A stretch of 64,000 nt of DNA from Sordaria brevicollis (lineage: Eukaryota > Ascomycota > Sordariomycetes > Sordariales > Sordariaceae): contig JAUTDP010000010.1 in NCBI GenBank assembly GCA_033439795.1, positions 2,170,001 to 2,234,000 on the forward strand, given 5' to 3'. This document shows, one piece after another, positions 10,035-25,451 of the stretch. The notes below the pieces were generated by a model. It was not told the DNA's origin. It saw nothing but the letters and a program-made list of their open reading frames with translations, and did no database searches. The stretch's first letter is position 1, and each line of letters opens with the position of its first letter. The position numbers and the translations under genes are program-made.

Positions 10035-13000
10035 AGCCCTCGTAATTGCCGATATTTACAATATAATTTAATTTTAACCCTTTTACTATATTGGGCCCGG
10101 TAATTCGTTTAATATAAATTTCGAATTCAATATTTTCACCGATAATATTCGCCCTAAGAAATAATTTTAAAAGAATATTAGTAAACGCATTACATTAATT
10201 ATTAACTACCCTAATATATATAAAATTACTAATACGAAGTACTTTCGGTCCGTTATCTTCGGGATTTTTTAAAATTAAATTGATTTTATAAATAGGAAGT
10301 AAGTACGTATAATTTATTATAATAATTATAACCATTAATTTAATTGGATAGAAGCGCTCTTTAGTAAGGTTAAATTATTATTTAAAGCGCCGAAATTTAT
10401 ATTATAAATTAAATTACTTTTATCTCGTTTAAATAGCTTTTTTATAGATTGCTTTAGGTTAGACTATTTTTCTAATATCGATTTCCAATTATTATATATT
10501 ATCCTTATATTACCCGAAATTTTATAATAAGTTATTTATATTATAATCGTAAATAAAATATTAAATATAATTTATAATTTATTTAATTTTATTTAGCGCG
10601 CTCTTTTATTATAGGAGTAGGAATATTTAAATATTTACGGATAGGACTTTTTTTAAGAATATAGGAAAATTATATCCGATATTAAATTTATTTATATTAA
10701 TAAGTAAAATATAATTATTATTGAAATAATAATAGGTAGGGAATATAATACGTAACCTACCCTATTTATAATTTATAGGGCCGTATTATATATTATATAC
10801 CTATCGGCCTTATTTCCTATTTTAGAACTATAATTAATTAAATACCGTACCGCCGGTAATAATTATAAACGTTACTAATAAAGTTATTCTAAATCTCGAT
10901 TTCGCGGCAATTTATTTATTTTAATTCAATCCTTTTATATTTTATTCCTATAGGAATTATTTACCTTTACGTAATTTATTTTCGTAGGATTAAAGTAATA
11001 AAAATAATAATTAAGTTAATTAATTCTAATAGGAATTAAGGTATATAGGATTATTTCGATTCTTATTAGAATTAATATATACAAATATTTTTTAATTCCT
11101 ATTAAAATTAATATATACCTATTTATATTCAATTAATTAATATTTATTATTTATTATTCGAGGCGTTATATTATTATTATCCGCCCGCTAATTGCCGGAA
11201 ATTATAATACTCTAATTACGAAACGCTAAATTTATTTAAATTTTAGTAATCCTTAGGATAAATATAAATACGATTATATATAATTTTATAAATTTTATTA
11301 AAAAGACAATATATAGCGTAATATAAGTATTTAGCTTATTTTTATAAATCCTTTATAATTTGTAATTTTATAGCCGATCCTGCCTTTTATTTATATACTT
11401 TCGTAATATTTATTTAAAAGACCGTTTCGAATACATTTATATTGGGGCTAGGAGGGAATTTATAAACGTTGCTATTTATATTAAATTATTAATAATAAAT
11501 TTATTTATTCGGCTTCGTACCCGTTGTATAATTGAGGGTTAATATATTTTTAAAAACGGTAGGGGTAGAAGGTTATTTATAGAACCGGACGTAAATATAT
11601 CGCGTAATAGTGAATTTAATAATTTCGACGTTAACTTTTAGGAGGAAAGTAAAAATTACTTAAATTATAGCCTATATAGAAGCGGTATAGGGCTAGCGGC
11701 GTAGGGAATTAAGGGCGTAATTATTAAAATAAATTAAACGATATTAAATATATATTATTTACCCTTTAATTTTAAAGGTATATTCGTCGTATAAAGACTG
11801 GAGTAATTAGAAGTCTTCGTTTTTAATATATATTATTATTACGGTATATAAAGGTTATAAAAAGGGAAGAAGATAATTATTAAAGAATTTAGACGAAAGA
11901 AAGATATAATTTATATTATATCCGTATATAAGTTACGTATTATTAATATAGGATTTAAAATAGATTTCTTATACTTTATTAACGTATAAATTAAATAATA
12001 TTAAAATAATATAATAAATATAAAAAATACGCTCTCTTTAAATTATTATATATTATTCTATTTATATCGAAGTTGGGGTATTTTACCTTTTTTTAATATC
12101 TCCGCCTTTAATTTAATATATTAATTGAATATTATTTTAATTTCCGCCCGTATAATAGGAATTTTTACGTTTAATTTAGCTTTAAAAATATATATTACAT
12201 TTTATAATATAACGTTTTAAAACTTTACGTTTTAAAGCGCTTTTACGCGATATTTACCGATTTTTAAAGATAATATACGTAATTGCGTATCGATAAAAAC
12301 GAGAACTCTCTCTATAAATATATTATTTTACTCTATTAATTTATTTATTTTTAATTCTAATTTTTATAAATAAATTAATAATATATAGGGCCCCCTATTT
12401 CGCTTTAATATATAAATCTTTTAATTAATATTATTTATTATAATAAAAATTTACATATTACAAACGAATTCGAATAATATATTATTATAATACGTAAATA
12501 TTTAAATATATTAATATATAATATAATTTTTTATTTATAAGGGTAGGGGGCTTATTTAACTCTTTTATATTCCCCGGTTATAAATAGGGTAGAGGATAGA
12601 ATAGGAAGCGAACTTTATTTATTAGAAATTCGTTTTTCGGTCTTAATTTAAATTAATTCGGCGAATATTACGAAATTTATAGAATTAAATTATTATAAAC
12701 CGGGATGCGATTTTTCTATCCTAAGGGAAGAATTCGAAATATTTATTTAAAATATCGCCGATTATTATACGTCCCGCCGATAACCGCTTTATTTGATATA
12801 TTCCCGAATATTATTATAATAGGGTATTTTAAATAATTATTAAATAAAATTATTATATCCCTCTAATTTATTTCTTCGTTACCTTTAACCTTATCTTTAA
12901 TAATTTTAATTTTAAATAATATTACCCGTCTAATAAATAAAGGTTAGGCGATAAAAGCTTTATATAATAAAAATAGGGTCCTAAGTATAGGTAGAATTTT

Positions 13001-16000
13001 CGGCGTATAATTAATTATATATCCTATTTATTTTTCCCAAAGAATAATTTAAATCGCGGGGCGTATTACGATATTATTAAATATAGAAAATTCGTTAGCG
13101 TAGAAGAGGTCGAACGCTTTAGCTTTAAAATAGGTTTATAATTAGAATTAGTAATCTTTCGGCCATTAATTACTTAAGGGGTATTCCGAAAAAAGAATTA
13201 TTAAAATAGTAAATTAATAATAAGATTTAGATTTAATCGTTTTTAATACCTAAAAGTCGAAAAGTTTTAAAATTATATTATACGGAATTAAATATAAATC
13301 TTCGGAATCTAATTTTATTTTTAGGAAGCGAATTTCGTAAACGATTTATATATATTTAATAAGAATTTAAACGCTATAAACCTTAAGGTTCCTTTTTATA
13401 ATATAACGGAAAGGAAAATTATTTAAAATATTAAAAAATAAGAACGGGTTTTTTTACTTTTAAAGTATTAATATAATTATTACGAAGAATTGGGTATTAT
13501 TTATTTAATTAACCTAATTAAATCCCTTCGTTAATATAAACTCTTAATTAATATTTCGTTTATTATTATAAGGGTATAAATTACCGAAATTACTATTACC
13601 TATAGGTAATTCATTATTATATATCGTTTTTATTTTCCTTTTTTTAAATAATCGTTAGGTAACGAAGTGCGCTTTTAATTTATTATCCCGACTTTTGGAT
13701 TTAATATCTTTATAAAATTAATAACTATTAGAATTATTCGATTATTAAAAGTATAAATTAAACGAAATTATTAAACGTAAATAATAAAATATTTATATAT
13801 TAAGGATAATAGTATTTATATTATTATCCTTAAAAGTATTTTCTATAATAATATATTTATTATTTTATTTAATAAGCCTATTTACGAAATAAATAATAAA
13901 TTAAAAGTTTAAAGGTCGCTTATAATACGCTAAAAATACCGAAATATTTATAACGTAATTAGCGAAAAGTTAAATAAGGTATTTTAATAATTAAACGGTA
14001 ATACGAAATAATAAATTAATATTTATAGGTTATATTTAGAGGCGTAAATAATAGAAAGTAGAAAACGAAACCTACCCGCGAAACGAATAATGAATTAAAG
14101 ACCTAAGGGCCGCTCGTAATATATTATAAAGATTAAAAATATTTATTAATATAATATATAAAAGGCTAAATAAAATATTTTAATAATTAAATACGAAAAG
14201 ATATAATAATAATTAATAATTATAAATTATATTTAAAAGCGTAAAGAGTAGTAAGGAATAAAGAATATAGGGAATAAATTGGAATTAAAAAGGAGGGAGG
14301 TCTTAGGAAATAAAATCGGAGGTAAAGTAATTTCGTTTTATTTTTTAAATTTTCTATTAAATTATATTATTTACGAATTTTATTATATATTTTAACGTTA
14401 TTAATTATCCTTTTAAAATATATTTTCCGTATTATTTTAATAATAAATTATATATTAGGGACTTTCCTTATTGAAATAATAATATTTACGCAAAACGTTA
14501 TATAGGGCGCCAAAAATGGATATTAAATAGAAGTTCCGTATAAGTGCGTAAATATATTAAATTAGAATATATCCGATATTTAGTTATTAATCCGTAATAC
14601 CGGCGTTAAATTTATTAAATAGAATTTATCTATTTTACCGCTTTTTTTATTTTATAATTAATTATTAATTAAAGTATTATATATCCTTAGTAATAAATTT
14701 ATAAAGTAATTTACTTTAATTATATATATATAACTCTTAATTTAATATTTACCTTATACCAATTAACGTATCGAAAAGGGGTTTAACTATATATCGTTAT
14801 AAATATAACTATTAAGCGAACGAATCGATTAGGTTCTTATATTCGGTAAAGCAAGGTAATCCGACGCTATATCGGTTATATTATTTTATTAATATCCGTT
14901 TTGAGAATTAAATATAAATAAAAATATAATTCGCTATAATAATAATTATTTACCTTTACTTTTTTATTTATTATATATTATAAATTCGTTTTATTATTTT
15001 ATTATTATATTTTAGTATTATTATATACCGAATACAATTATAATTATTATAGGTTTATATAGAATTATTAATATTAAGTGGGAAATTATATTTATAATTA
15101 ATTATTAAAATTTCTAAACCCTAAATATTTAATACCTCTACGGCCTTTAATAATACCCGGCCTTTATTTAATTTAATTTTATATTTTTTTAAATTATAAA
15201 GGTTAATTATAAAAAGAATAATTTAAATAAAATAAAATAAATTCTTTATAATTTATAGGGCGCTTCTATTAATTATCGCTAGAATTAGCCCGGTAAATAA
15301 TAATATAATTGCGAACGTATTTAACCGAAGCCTCGGGTATTTAAATTATTACTTTATTATTATATACGTCGCCGCTTAGGAATTTATAAATTATTTATAT
15401 ATTTACTACCTTACCGAACTATTGGACGAACCGATATTCATCCTTATTAAAAGAACCGTATCCGTTATTATAATACGTATTCTTATAATTTAATTAGGAT
15501 TTATATTTATAGATTTTACCTATATTATTATCGTTAGGAGGGTAAATACGGTTATAGAGAATATTAGCTTCCTTTATTTTAAAAGTACCTTTAAATTACT
15601 TTCCTTTAAATAATTTGAAGGAGGGGCGAGGTAATTAAATTATATAATTTATAACGACCTAAATAAATTCCTTTAATTCGCAATCTTCGTTACTTATTCC
15701 TACGGAAATTTATTATTTAAAAAGGATTATTATCCGGTTAAAACGTTTTTTTAGAATTTTATAATAATACTTTATATCGTATAAATTATATTCCTTATCG
15801 AATATTCAATTTAATTAAAAACGTCCGGTTTTAAGAAGGCGTATTTTTCTAATAACGACGAAGTATTAATCGGTATAGGGCTTTATTACAATTAATATAT
15901 ATTTTAAAATTACAATATTATAGCCGGTTATTTATATATATAGCGTATAAATATAATTTTTTATAAATTATTTAAATTTATTAAAGAGTATATTTATATT

Positions 16001-16260
16001 AAAATCGTTTTGAATATTATATACGATTATAATTATAAAATAAAGTATTTAAATTTATAATTTAAAAATTTTAACGTACTTTTAAACCTAAATTACAACC
16101 TTATTTAAAATTCCCTTCGAATTATTAAGAACCTAATTATTAAATTTATTAAATAAAAGGTTTTTAATAATTATATTTACAATTTTCTTTATACGAATTA
16201 AATATTCGCTAAGGACGTTTTTAATTTCGAAAATATTAATTTAATTTCTAGATTTTTTAA

Positions 16261-16565
16261 CGTTTATTCTTATAGGAATTGAAATAAATCCTTTATCAAT
16301 TGGGCTAAATATCCCGTTATTAATTTAATTTTTAAATCCTTTAGCGTTTATTTTTATAGGAATTGAAATAAATCCTTTATCGATTAGGTTAAATATCCCG
16401 TTACTAATTTAATTTTTAAATCCTTCGGCGTTTATTCCTATAAGAATTAAAATAGATCCGGAATTAATTAAATTAAATATTCCGTTATTAATTTAATTTT
16501 TAAATCTTTTAACGTTTATTCTTATAGGAATTAAAGTAAATTCGCTACCGATTAAATTAAATATT
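16261..16565. repeat. 84-bp tandem repeat, about 3.6 units
   Basis: Units begin with CGTTTATT at 16261, 16345, 16429 and 16513, an exact 84-bp period. Each unit holds a CTTATAGGAATT-type motif, an AAATATCCCGTTA block and TTAATTTAATTTTTAAATC. Differences between units are mainly transitions. It lies inside RIP-mutated element B. Confidence 0.85.
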
Positions 16566-19189
16566 TAAAAATTATTTCTAGCGGGAATAATTTTAAGACC
16601 CTTTATTCGTTTTTCGTTGCGTATATACAATACCCGGGCGGTAATTGGAAATTAGGATTTAAAACGTTTATAGCCCCGTTAGGCCGCCGAATTAAAATTT
16701 ATACGATTATTTTTATTATTAGAATTAAGGTCCGGCGGAAATCGTTTTAACGTAGTAAAATTATTATTCAAATTAATAAATTCCTTATTTTTAAGGGCGG
16801 GTATAATATTATAGAAGTGAATAGGGTTTACCGTCGAAGGGTTAATACCCTTATTATTTTTTCCCTTAATCCTTTTATTAATTTCTTTAATATTCGGTAC
16901 TTTAACCTCTTTATTTTCGACCTTTATTTTAAATATTTAATTACTTTACGTTAAATATACGCTATTGCGATTTATTATTTGGTTTTAGATTTTACATTTT
17001 TTATAGCGGGTTTAATATATTATTTAACGAAATACGTAATAATATCTTTTTCTATTCGTTTAAACGTTTTAAAAATCTTTTATACCGTATTAAACGAATT
17101 TTCGGAATTAGTATAATATATACCGATAAAGGGAATAAAGGAATCGAAAACGTCTTAGTCGATTTTATATCCGGTTTTTATAGCCTTTATAATAATAAAT
17201 GAAAAATGCGAATATATTTCGCTAATAATTATCGCCTTTTTATTATAGTATATAAAAATACTCTATAGGGGTTTAGTAATTTAAATATATTTATTAAAGG
17301 TATATAATATTAAATATTTTATAGCTTCGTATTTATATAACGTTTTAAAATATAGACCGGCGGCGTCGGGAATATTTAATAGATTTAATCGGAAGTTAAA
17401 TATAAATTCGTAAACTTATTAGATAAAAATATTAATATATTACTTTCCTAAGTAAATTAATAGAAATTTACCTTATAGAGGATTCGCTCCTCTATTTAAT
17501 CGTAAATAATACTATATATAATCGGAAGGAATTATTCTACCGGTTATTATTATTCGATTTAATATAAACGATTTAAATATTATAAAATAGTATTTATATT
17601 TTAAATTAGTCCGAAACCGATTCCAATATAGTATTAATAATAAAGGTTTAAATTAGCGGTATAAATTGCGGAATTTAGGATTAAAATATTAATATATTTA
17701 AAAAGGTTATTCTAATTTTAAACGATTTTTAAACGTTTAATTTATAATTAATTAGAAAAAATTATTTAAATTTTAAACTTAACTTTCCGTAGAATAAAAT
17801 AAATTATTTTATTTATTGTTAATAGGGTACGTTTATTTATTCCTATAGGAGTAAATTATTTTTTACTCTAATTAGAATAAATATAAAAGGGTATAAATTT
17901 ATATTTATAATTATAAAGAATTAGCGATTACGAGGACGCGTTTATAGGTTATTATAATTTTTATACATTTTTCGATAATTTAAATAAATAAGGGCAATTA
18001 CCCAAAAATTTAATAGAATATATTAAATCTACTAGAAGGCGGTAATATATTTCTATTTTATATTAAATATACGAATATATATAATTAGCCGCTATTGAAA
18101 TTGAATTTAACGAATCGATTTATAACGTCGGTACTTAATTTAATATTAATTAATTCCGTATATTTAATCAATTTGAGGATTTCCTTCTTATTTTTACCGA
18201 TTAATTATATAATATCGAATAGGGTACTTTTAATAATATTATTACTAAATTAAACGTTTAGGTCCTATAATAATATAAAATAATTATATATATTTTGGGC
18301 GAAGAATTAAAGTAAACGGATTAATGTTATATTTAAATTTATTATTTTATTATCTTTATTAGAGGTAAATTCGCTATTTTCGGTATTAATTATAAGCGCG
18401 CCGGTAATATATTATAAGAAGCTATTAATATATTCCGTAATAGTATTTATATAAATATTATAATTGAAATAGATAATATTAATTTATATTAATAGGATAT
18501 TAGATAAAGGATATATCGTTATACCGTTAAATAGTATTAATAGGGTTATTATTCCTTTATTAATTATAAATATTTATATTTCCTTAATAATTAATATTAT
18601 AAAATCGTTAATTATTTTTCCTAAATTAGTAATCGCTTTTTAAATATTAGAATAGAGGAATTATTATCGATATCCCTAATCGCGGTAAATTTCCTTTAAT
18701 TTATTAGCCTTTATAACCGATACCTTTCCGTTAATAATACTATTAGGATTACTGGGTTCGAAAGAAGGAACGAAGGATTTATCCCGGGCTAAATTAAAAA
18801 TAATAGCCGTTTCGTCGTTAATAATAAACGTAAGTAATTTAAAAAGTTTATTAAATTTAATTTACTATACGAATATAATAAACGTTCGTATATTTATTAA
18901 TTTATTTAATATTAGCGTAACCGAATATATTAAACGCGTTAAAATTAATAATAGCCGGATTATTTTAAATATATTAATAGATATATTTTAGGTAAATTAA
19001 GCTTCGTCGATTACAACGGCCTAAAATTTGGCGTCGAGAATTATAATTATTTTTAAACGGAATAGAATTATTTATATTTTTTTTAAAAAATTATATTAAA
19101 TTAATTTATACTTTAATTTATTCTTATAGGAAAAAATAATATTATATTAAAGGGGGTAAATTTATACGTTCTTTTTAATAGAATTAATT

Positions 19190-19420
19190 ACAATAGTATT
19201 ATTTTATACCGAATTGCAATTTTTATTTTTAAAATTTAATTCCTCGTCCGAATTGTTATTATTAACTTTAAGCGAATTAGCGTTAGAATCCGAACCCCGA
19301 CGCTCCGCCCTCCTTTTAGCTTTAACTTTTCTATTTTAATAAATTTAATTTCGTATATATTAATTTATAAAAGCGTCTTTCTTTTATATATACCCGTCCG
19401 TATTAAACGCCTAGTTCCCC
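19190..19420 (-). pseudogene. RIP-destroyed coding fragment inside element B
   Basis: One minus-strand frame reads a basic stretch (KVKAKRRAERRG) followed by an Asn/Ser- and acidic-rich stretch ending in NSDEEL. The few stops are TAA/TAG, as RIP would create. This fits a nuclear or DNA-binding protein tail. It shows that element B once coded for protein, but the family is not recognised and the true borders are unknown. Confidence 0.4.
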
Positions 19421-22400
19421 TATAATATTTAAACTTTCTTTATACCTTTATAACCTTAATATTAATTAATCGTTATAAATATAATAATAATAATAACCCG
19501 GGCAATATCCGCTTTATAGTAATTTATAATATATTTAATTATTAATTTATCGAACCGGTTTTAATTTAGGGTTTTATCGTAGCGAGGATTATCCTTCGGG
19601 ATATTATTAAATTTAGCGTATTAATAATAGATTTTAAAGTTATTAAATATATTATATAATTCTTTAAACGTTTAAGGGATTAAAGAGGGTAAAAAGATTA
19701 TAATATTAAGGTAGGTTTATATAATTTTATTTTTTTATTTTAAATCGAGGAGCCTTTAATATTTTATAAATAAAATAGAATTATAAATTAGGGTTTCATC
19801 GGTTTTTATTTCGCTAAATAGAATAGCCTTATTAAAAGGTTTATATATTATTTTATAAATAATAAAAGCGTTTATTTAAATATTAGCCCGGGTATTATTT
19901 ATTTTTATAAGAATTAGGATTTAATTCCTACGGAAGTTAATTGTAAGTAAAATTTACCTATAATTTAATAAAGGAATAGTATATAATTATTAATCCTATT
20001 AATTTCCTACTTAATTTAATTCAATTTCTCCGAAAATTCTTTTAATTTAAACGGTAATAGTAAATTTTATACAATAATTTTTTCTTCGTTAATTTTTCGC
20101 CCGAAGGCCCGTATACCTTCGATTATTAATTTACTATCCGTTATAATATTCTTTATAAAATAATTCCGAATAATTAACGCTTTAATTATAATACCTATTT
20201 TTATTTACAATTTTAACCTAGAGCGCGCATTATTTTAAAATAGCGTATTTTTAGTTATTATATATAAAAGACGTTAAATTATATCTTCTATTTAAATAAT
20301 ATATTGGGTAGTAATATTACCCGAATTATAAAAAAAAAAAAAGCGGGTTATTTATTCGAACGGTCTTTAAATTAAAGGCTTTTCCTATTTTTTATTATAA
20401 ATTTATATAATTAGCCGGAAAGACTATATATTTATCTATTCGGCGGTATTACCTAATTTAATATTAAAATTTACGGCTTTTTCGAAATTAATTTTATCGG
20501 CGTTAATTTTAGCGTTTATTAAAATAATAAACTATAGAACTTAATTAAATATTAAAACGTTATAAATATATACCGCTTAGGTTTAACGGTTTATAATACT
20601 TTTATTATTATTAAATTCGGGTATTTCTATATAAATTATATAAATAATTTACCGGAGCGTTATAAGGGCGCTTTATTATATATATTCGGTTTTATTTTTT
20701 TCGGGGTCTTTTACGAATTAAATATCGACGTTTATAAAGAAGATTAATATTATTTATCTTTCGCTATTTAATTTATAACCTTTAATAGAATTAAATATTT
20801 AAATGCCTTTTCTCCGGCTATTAAAATAACCGAATAAAAATAAAACCCGGAATTAATCGTCGATTAAATACTTATTAGTATCCGCGAATTTATTTCAGTA
20901 TTATATAAATTTAACCGCCCTTTAATATTCGGGTTATATTAAATATCGTCGTAAAATTAGGAAAAGGTTTACGAATAGAGTTTTTTTTTATAGGATAATT
21001 TGCGGGTTTACGCCGGGATTAATTTAAAGTATGTTTTTAATTCTTATTACTATTATATAGGTAAATAATTTAGCGAATAGGTAATTTTGGATAACTTTTA
21101 TAATATATATAATAATAGGGTTTTTAAACGCGTTCGGAACGTTACGTAATATTACTTTAAAGAATAAAAAGGGTAAATTGCTATTTTAGTTCTTTATATT
21201 CAATAAGGGTTCGAATTAATTAATTATTAAATTCCGTTAGCGATAGGTATTATATAAATTATAAATTATATAAAATTTATAATTTATTTTTATTAAAGTA
21301 AGGAAGGTAAATAATATAAATTATTTAGGCTAATATAATTTATTCCTATTAAAATTAATTAATTAATTTTAATTAAAGTAAATTTAAAATAGTAATTCCC
21401 GATTCTTATAAGAATTAATTAGTAGGGTATTTATAATTATAATTAATATATTAGTAATAGTCCTTAACGGATTTATACCCTAATATACCGATGAAAGACG
21501 TTATATTAAATTCCTATATCGATATAAAATTATACGTAAGCGTTTAATTAGGGACCCGGTTCTTATTAAATTTTTTAAAGCCTTCCGAATTTTTATTAAT
21601 TAATTGTAATTCGGTAGGAATATATTTAAAATCGGTTATATTATTATATTTAAAGAATTGTAGAATTATAACGGTAATTTTATTAAAGTTATAGTACCCT
21701 ACGTTTATTAAGTAATTAATTTTTACGATCGTTATATTTATATATTTATTTAATTTATTCGAATATAAATTAAAGTTTTAAATACGTAATATAAACGTAT
21801 AATATAACAATTAAAAGTCGCTAACCTTTATAGGATTTTTGAGGAATAGGTATTTTTCGTTGGCTTTATTTTTATAAGTTTTAAACTTTTACCGTTTTAT
21901 TAATATAATTATAAAGGGTATTAATTATTTATTTTTATAGGAATTATAAGGTTTATTATAATAGTAGGAAGGGTATATTATAAAAGGGTAGGTTGTAAGA
22001 GGGAGGAAGGAGGAAAATGGGAAAGGGTTTAAAAATTAAAGAAGGAAGTATTTTAATTACGCGGTTAAAGGATTTATTTTTAGGGCGGCTACGGTAATTA
22101 AGTAACGGCAGCTATTAAGTAATTAAATTAATTAAATTCGGTATTGTAATATAATTAACGTAAGCTTTTAATTAATTAAATTATTATTTTTAAGTAACGT
22201 TATTCTATTTTTATTAATATAGTAATTCGTATTCGATTCCCGAAATTCATTTTTTAAATTTTATAAACTTATTTATAATTATAGTAATTTGAATTTTAAT
22301 AATATAAGATTCCTATTGTTAGCCAAATTTAAAAATAATTCCCGTAGGAATAAATTTTAATATTTATATTATATATTATGATACGAAATTTTAAATTTTG

Positions 22401-25400
22401 GGACTACGAAGTTAATAACTTTCGTAGGAATTAAATATAGCGGGTATATACGAAATATAATAGGAATTAATAGTATATATACGTATAAGTACTTATATAA
22501 TCGATATTATTGAGTAGGGATAAACGCTTTTAATATTAGTAATTATATAAATAGGGGGGCGAAAGTATATTAATTCGAATTGGAATTAAGATTATTGTTA
22601 TTTAAATTTTATATATTATTTTTATCCCCCGAATCTTTATTTTAATTATATATAATTATATTATCCTTATTTTCGTTATTGGAAAGTTTAAAATATTTAT
22701 AATCTTCGTTACGCTCGGGTTAAACCTCTTTATTATTAAATTATTTTAATATATTAAATAATAATTTAAGTAAATTATTATATTAAAAATCGGGCGTATT
22801 AAAATTAACGGGATTTAATTTACTATTTCGACGAGTAATAAAATTATTCTTATAGATTATATACGCGTAATTAATAATATTTACGTCGGTAAACAATATA
22901 ATATATTTATTTTTATTAGGTTTTTTAAATTTTAATTTTAAAACTTTATATACGGTTATAATTAATAGACCGATAGTAAATATTTCCGTAAACGTCGATT
23001 TATAATCGTAAATGGAATTTTTATTATATTTAATATCGATGGTAAATGAATAATTAATATATTTTATAATTAAATTAATTTCTTTCTAATTATTACCGGC
23101 CGTAGTATACCGAACGAGACCCGACTTTAAAATAGTAGTGGAAAGTTTTTAATTAGTGACTTTTAATTATAGGAATTACGAAAAGTATAATATTTTAGGT
23201 TTATAATTAGTAAATTTCTCTTTATAAAAAAAGAGGAGGAAATAATTAATTATTTAATAGAATATATTATAATCGTTAAATTAAATTATACGAGTAAAAA
23301 CGATTAGGATTTATATAATATATAAATATTAATATATATTACGGAAGTGGATATCGATATTAGATTTATTGTAATCGGGGTATTTTTTAATTTAAACCGG
23401 TAATATAAATATTTTATTGTAAATTTAAACGATTTAATTTATAATATAAAAAGGACCTTCGATACGGATAATAGCCTTAAGCGTAGTTTTAATACTTTTA
23501 TTATTAATATTAATAAATTGAAGGTAATGAGTATCGATAAAATTGCGTATAAGAAAAGTTATAATTTTAGAATAAAATATATTATAGAGGAGCCGCGTCC
23601 CGTAGTAGAATTTAATTTTAGTTTCTTTAATCTTTTTAAACCTACTAAGTCTATACGTATTTTATTCGATTAGTAATTAAAAATACCGAAAGATAAAATT
23701 AATAAAGTTTATTTTAATATAAAAGAAAGTAAAGATAAGAATTATTTATTATTTACGATTATAAAATTATTAAATATTTAATTAGGCGGATATAATCTTA
23801 TATATATAAAAAACCGTTTTTTAGTCGCTATAGATGAGGAAAAATTTATTTTTAAATTAAGCCGGGTTTATATTTAGAAAGTTTAAAAATAATTTATTAT
23901 ATAGGCGGTAAATACCGGCGAATTTTTCCTCATTTTCGTTAATAGTAGGAATTTGGAGAATATAACTCTTTTTCGTTCGATATTATTTTATTTTTAAGAA
24001 GTAATATTAGGAAAATATATATAAATTTTTATAAAATCTAAGAAATAGGACGTATAATTTATCGATAATTAAAAATAATATAACTAATTAGAATATATAA
24101 AGCGTCCGAGTAAAAGTAGGGATTATTTACCGCTTTTAGAATAAGATAGATAGCCGAAATTACTAAGGACGAAAAGGTCTACGAATATTAGGGCTATTAA
24201 TTAATAAATAAATAATAAAATTATATATTATATTTTTCCAATTTAATTTAAAATTTTAAATAATATTTAAGTAATTATAATTATTATAGATAATAACGAA
24301 GTTAGGATTAGAAATTATACGTTTAAAATTGGCCTACCCCAATTAATTTAATCTTTAAGAAGAAGGGTTAATAATTAAATTTATAATCCTTTTAATAATT
24401 AAATTTTTAATAATTATTATAGTCCGAATATAAAATATAGAAACGTTAAACGTAGCGAAGGTATTTTATATACGTTTAATTACTTCGTTATTACGTAAAT
24501 ATAATCCGATTATTTGTACGAAGAAGTCCGAATTCCTAGGAATAATTATATTTATAATAATAGCGAAGATTATATAAATTTTAAGGGATATATATTAAAC
24601 GTAATCCGAACGTTATATAAATAATAGTTAATATATACGAAAATATTATATTAAATTAAAAAGGAGGGAATATAACCGTAGAGTATAGAAGCGTAGGTCG
24701 TTAATATATTTTTTTATAATTAATATAATTTAATTTATATTATTTAAATCGGTAATATTATAAGGTTTATATTTATTAATATAGGAGGCGCCGTTTTATT
24801 TAACGAAGGATGAAAAGAGGTTAATATATTTAAGTAAATTAATAAATTCATTTTAAAATATAATAAATTCGTATAATTTATTTTCGTCTTCGAATTATAT
24901 TATAACGCTTTAGCGACGGAAAATTTCGCAAATATCCTAATTTTATAGTACGGTAATTAATTATTTAATATAAGAGTTAAATAATTAATTATCTTTCTAA
25001 GTAACGTTAATTTAATTATAGAAGAAGTTTTTTAAAGTACCCTCAGGGTAAATATTAAATTAAAATTTTTAAATAATACAAATAAAATATTTAGGATTAT
25101 TATTAACCCTATTAAAATTTAATATTTAATTCGGTAACGGAAGTATATTTATAAAACGTAGTATAGGGAACGACGAAAATAAATAAACTTTTATTTATAA
25201 TAGCGGTATATTATATAGAATAGAAAATTCGGATATAGGTTTGGGTAAATAGAAAGTAAATATTAGCCGGTTCGGTAGGATTAATAGGAATTGTAATAAA
25301 TATTAAAAAGAATTATTAATAATTTTTAGAAACGATAATATAATTAAGTAATTACGAATTAAATATTATTATAATATTAATATAGGATAGGTATTAGGGT

Positions 25401-25451
25401 TTATTCCTATAGGAGGGAAGTATAGATTTAATAGGGTAGTAGAATTTACTC

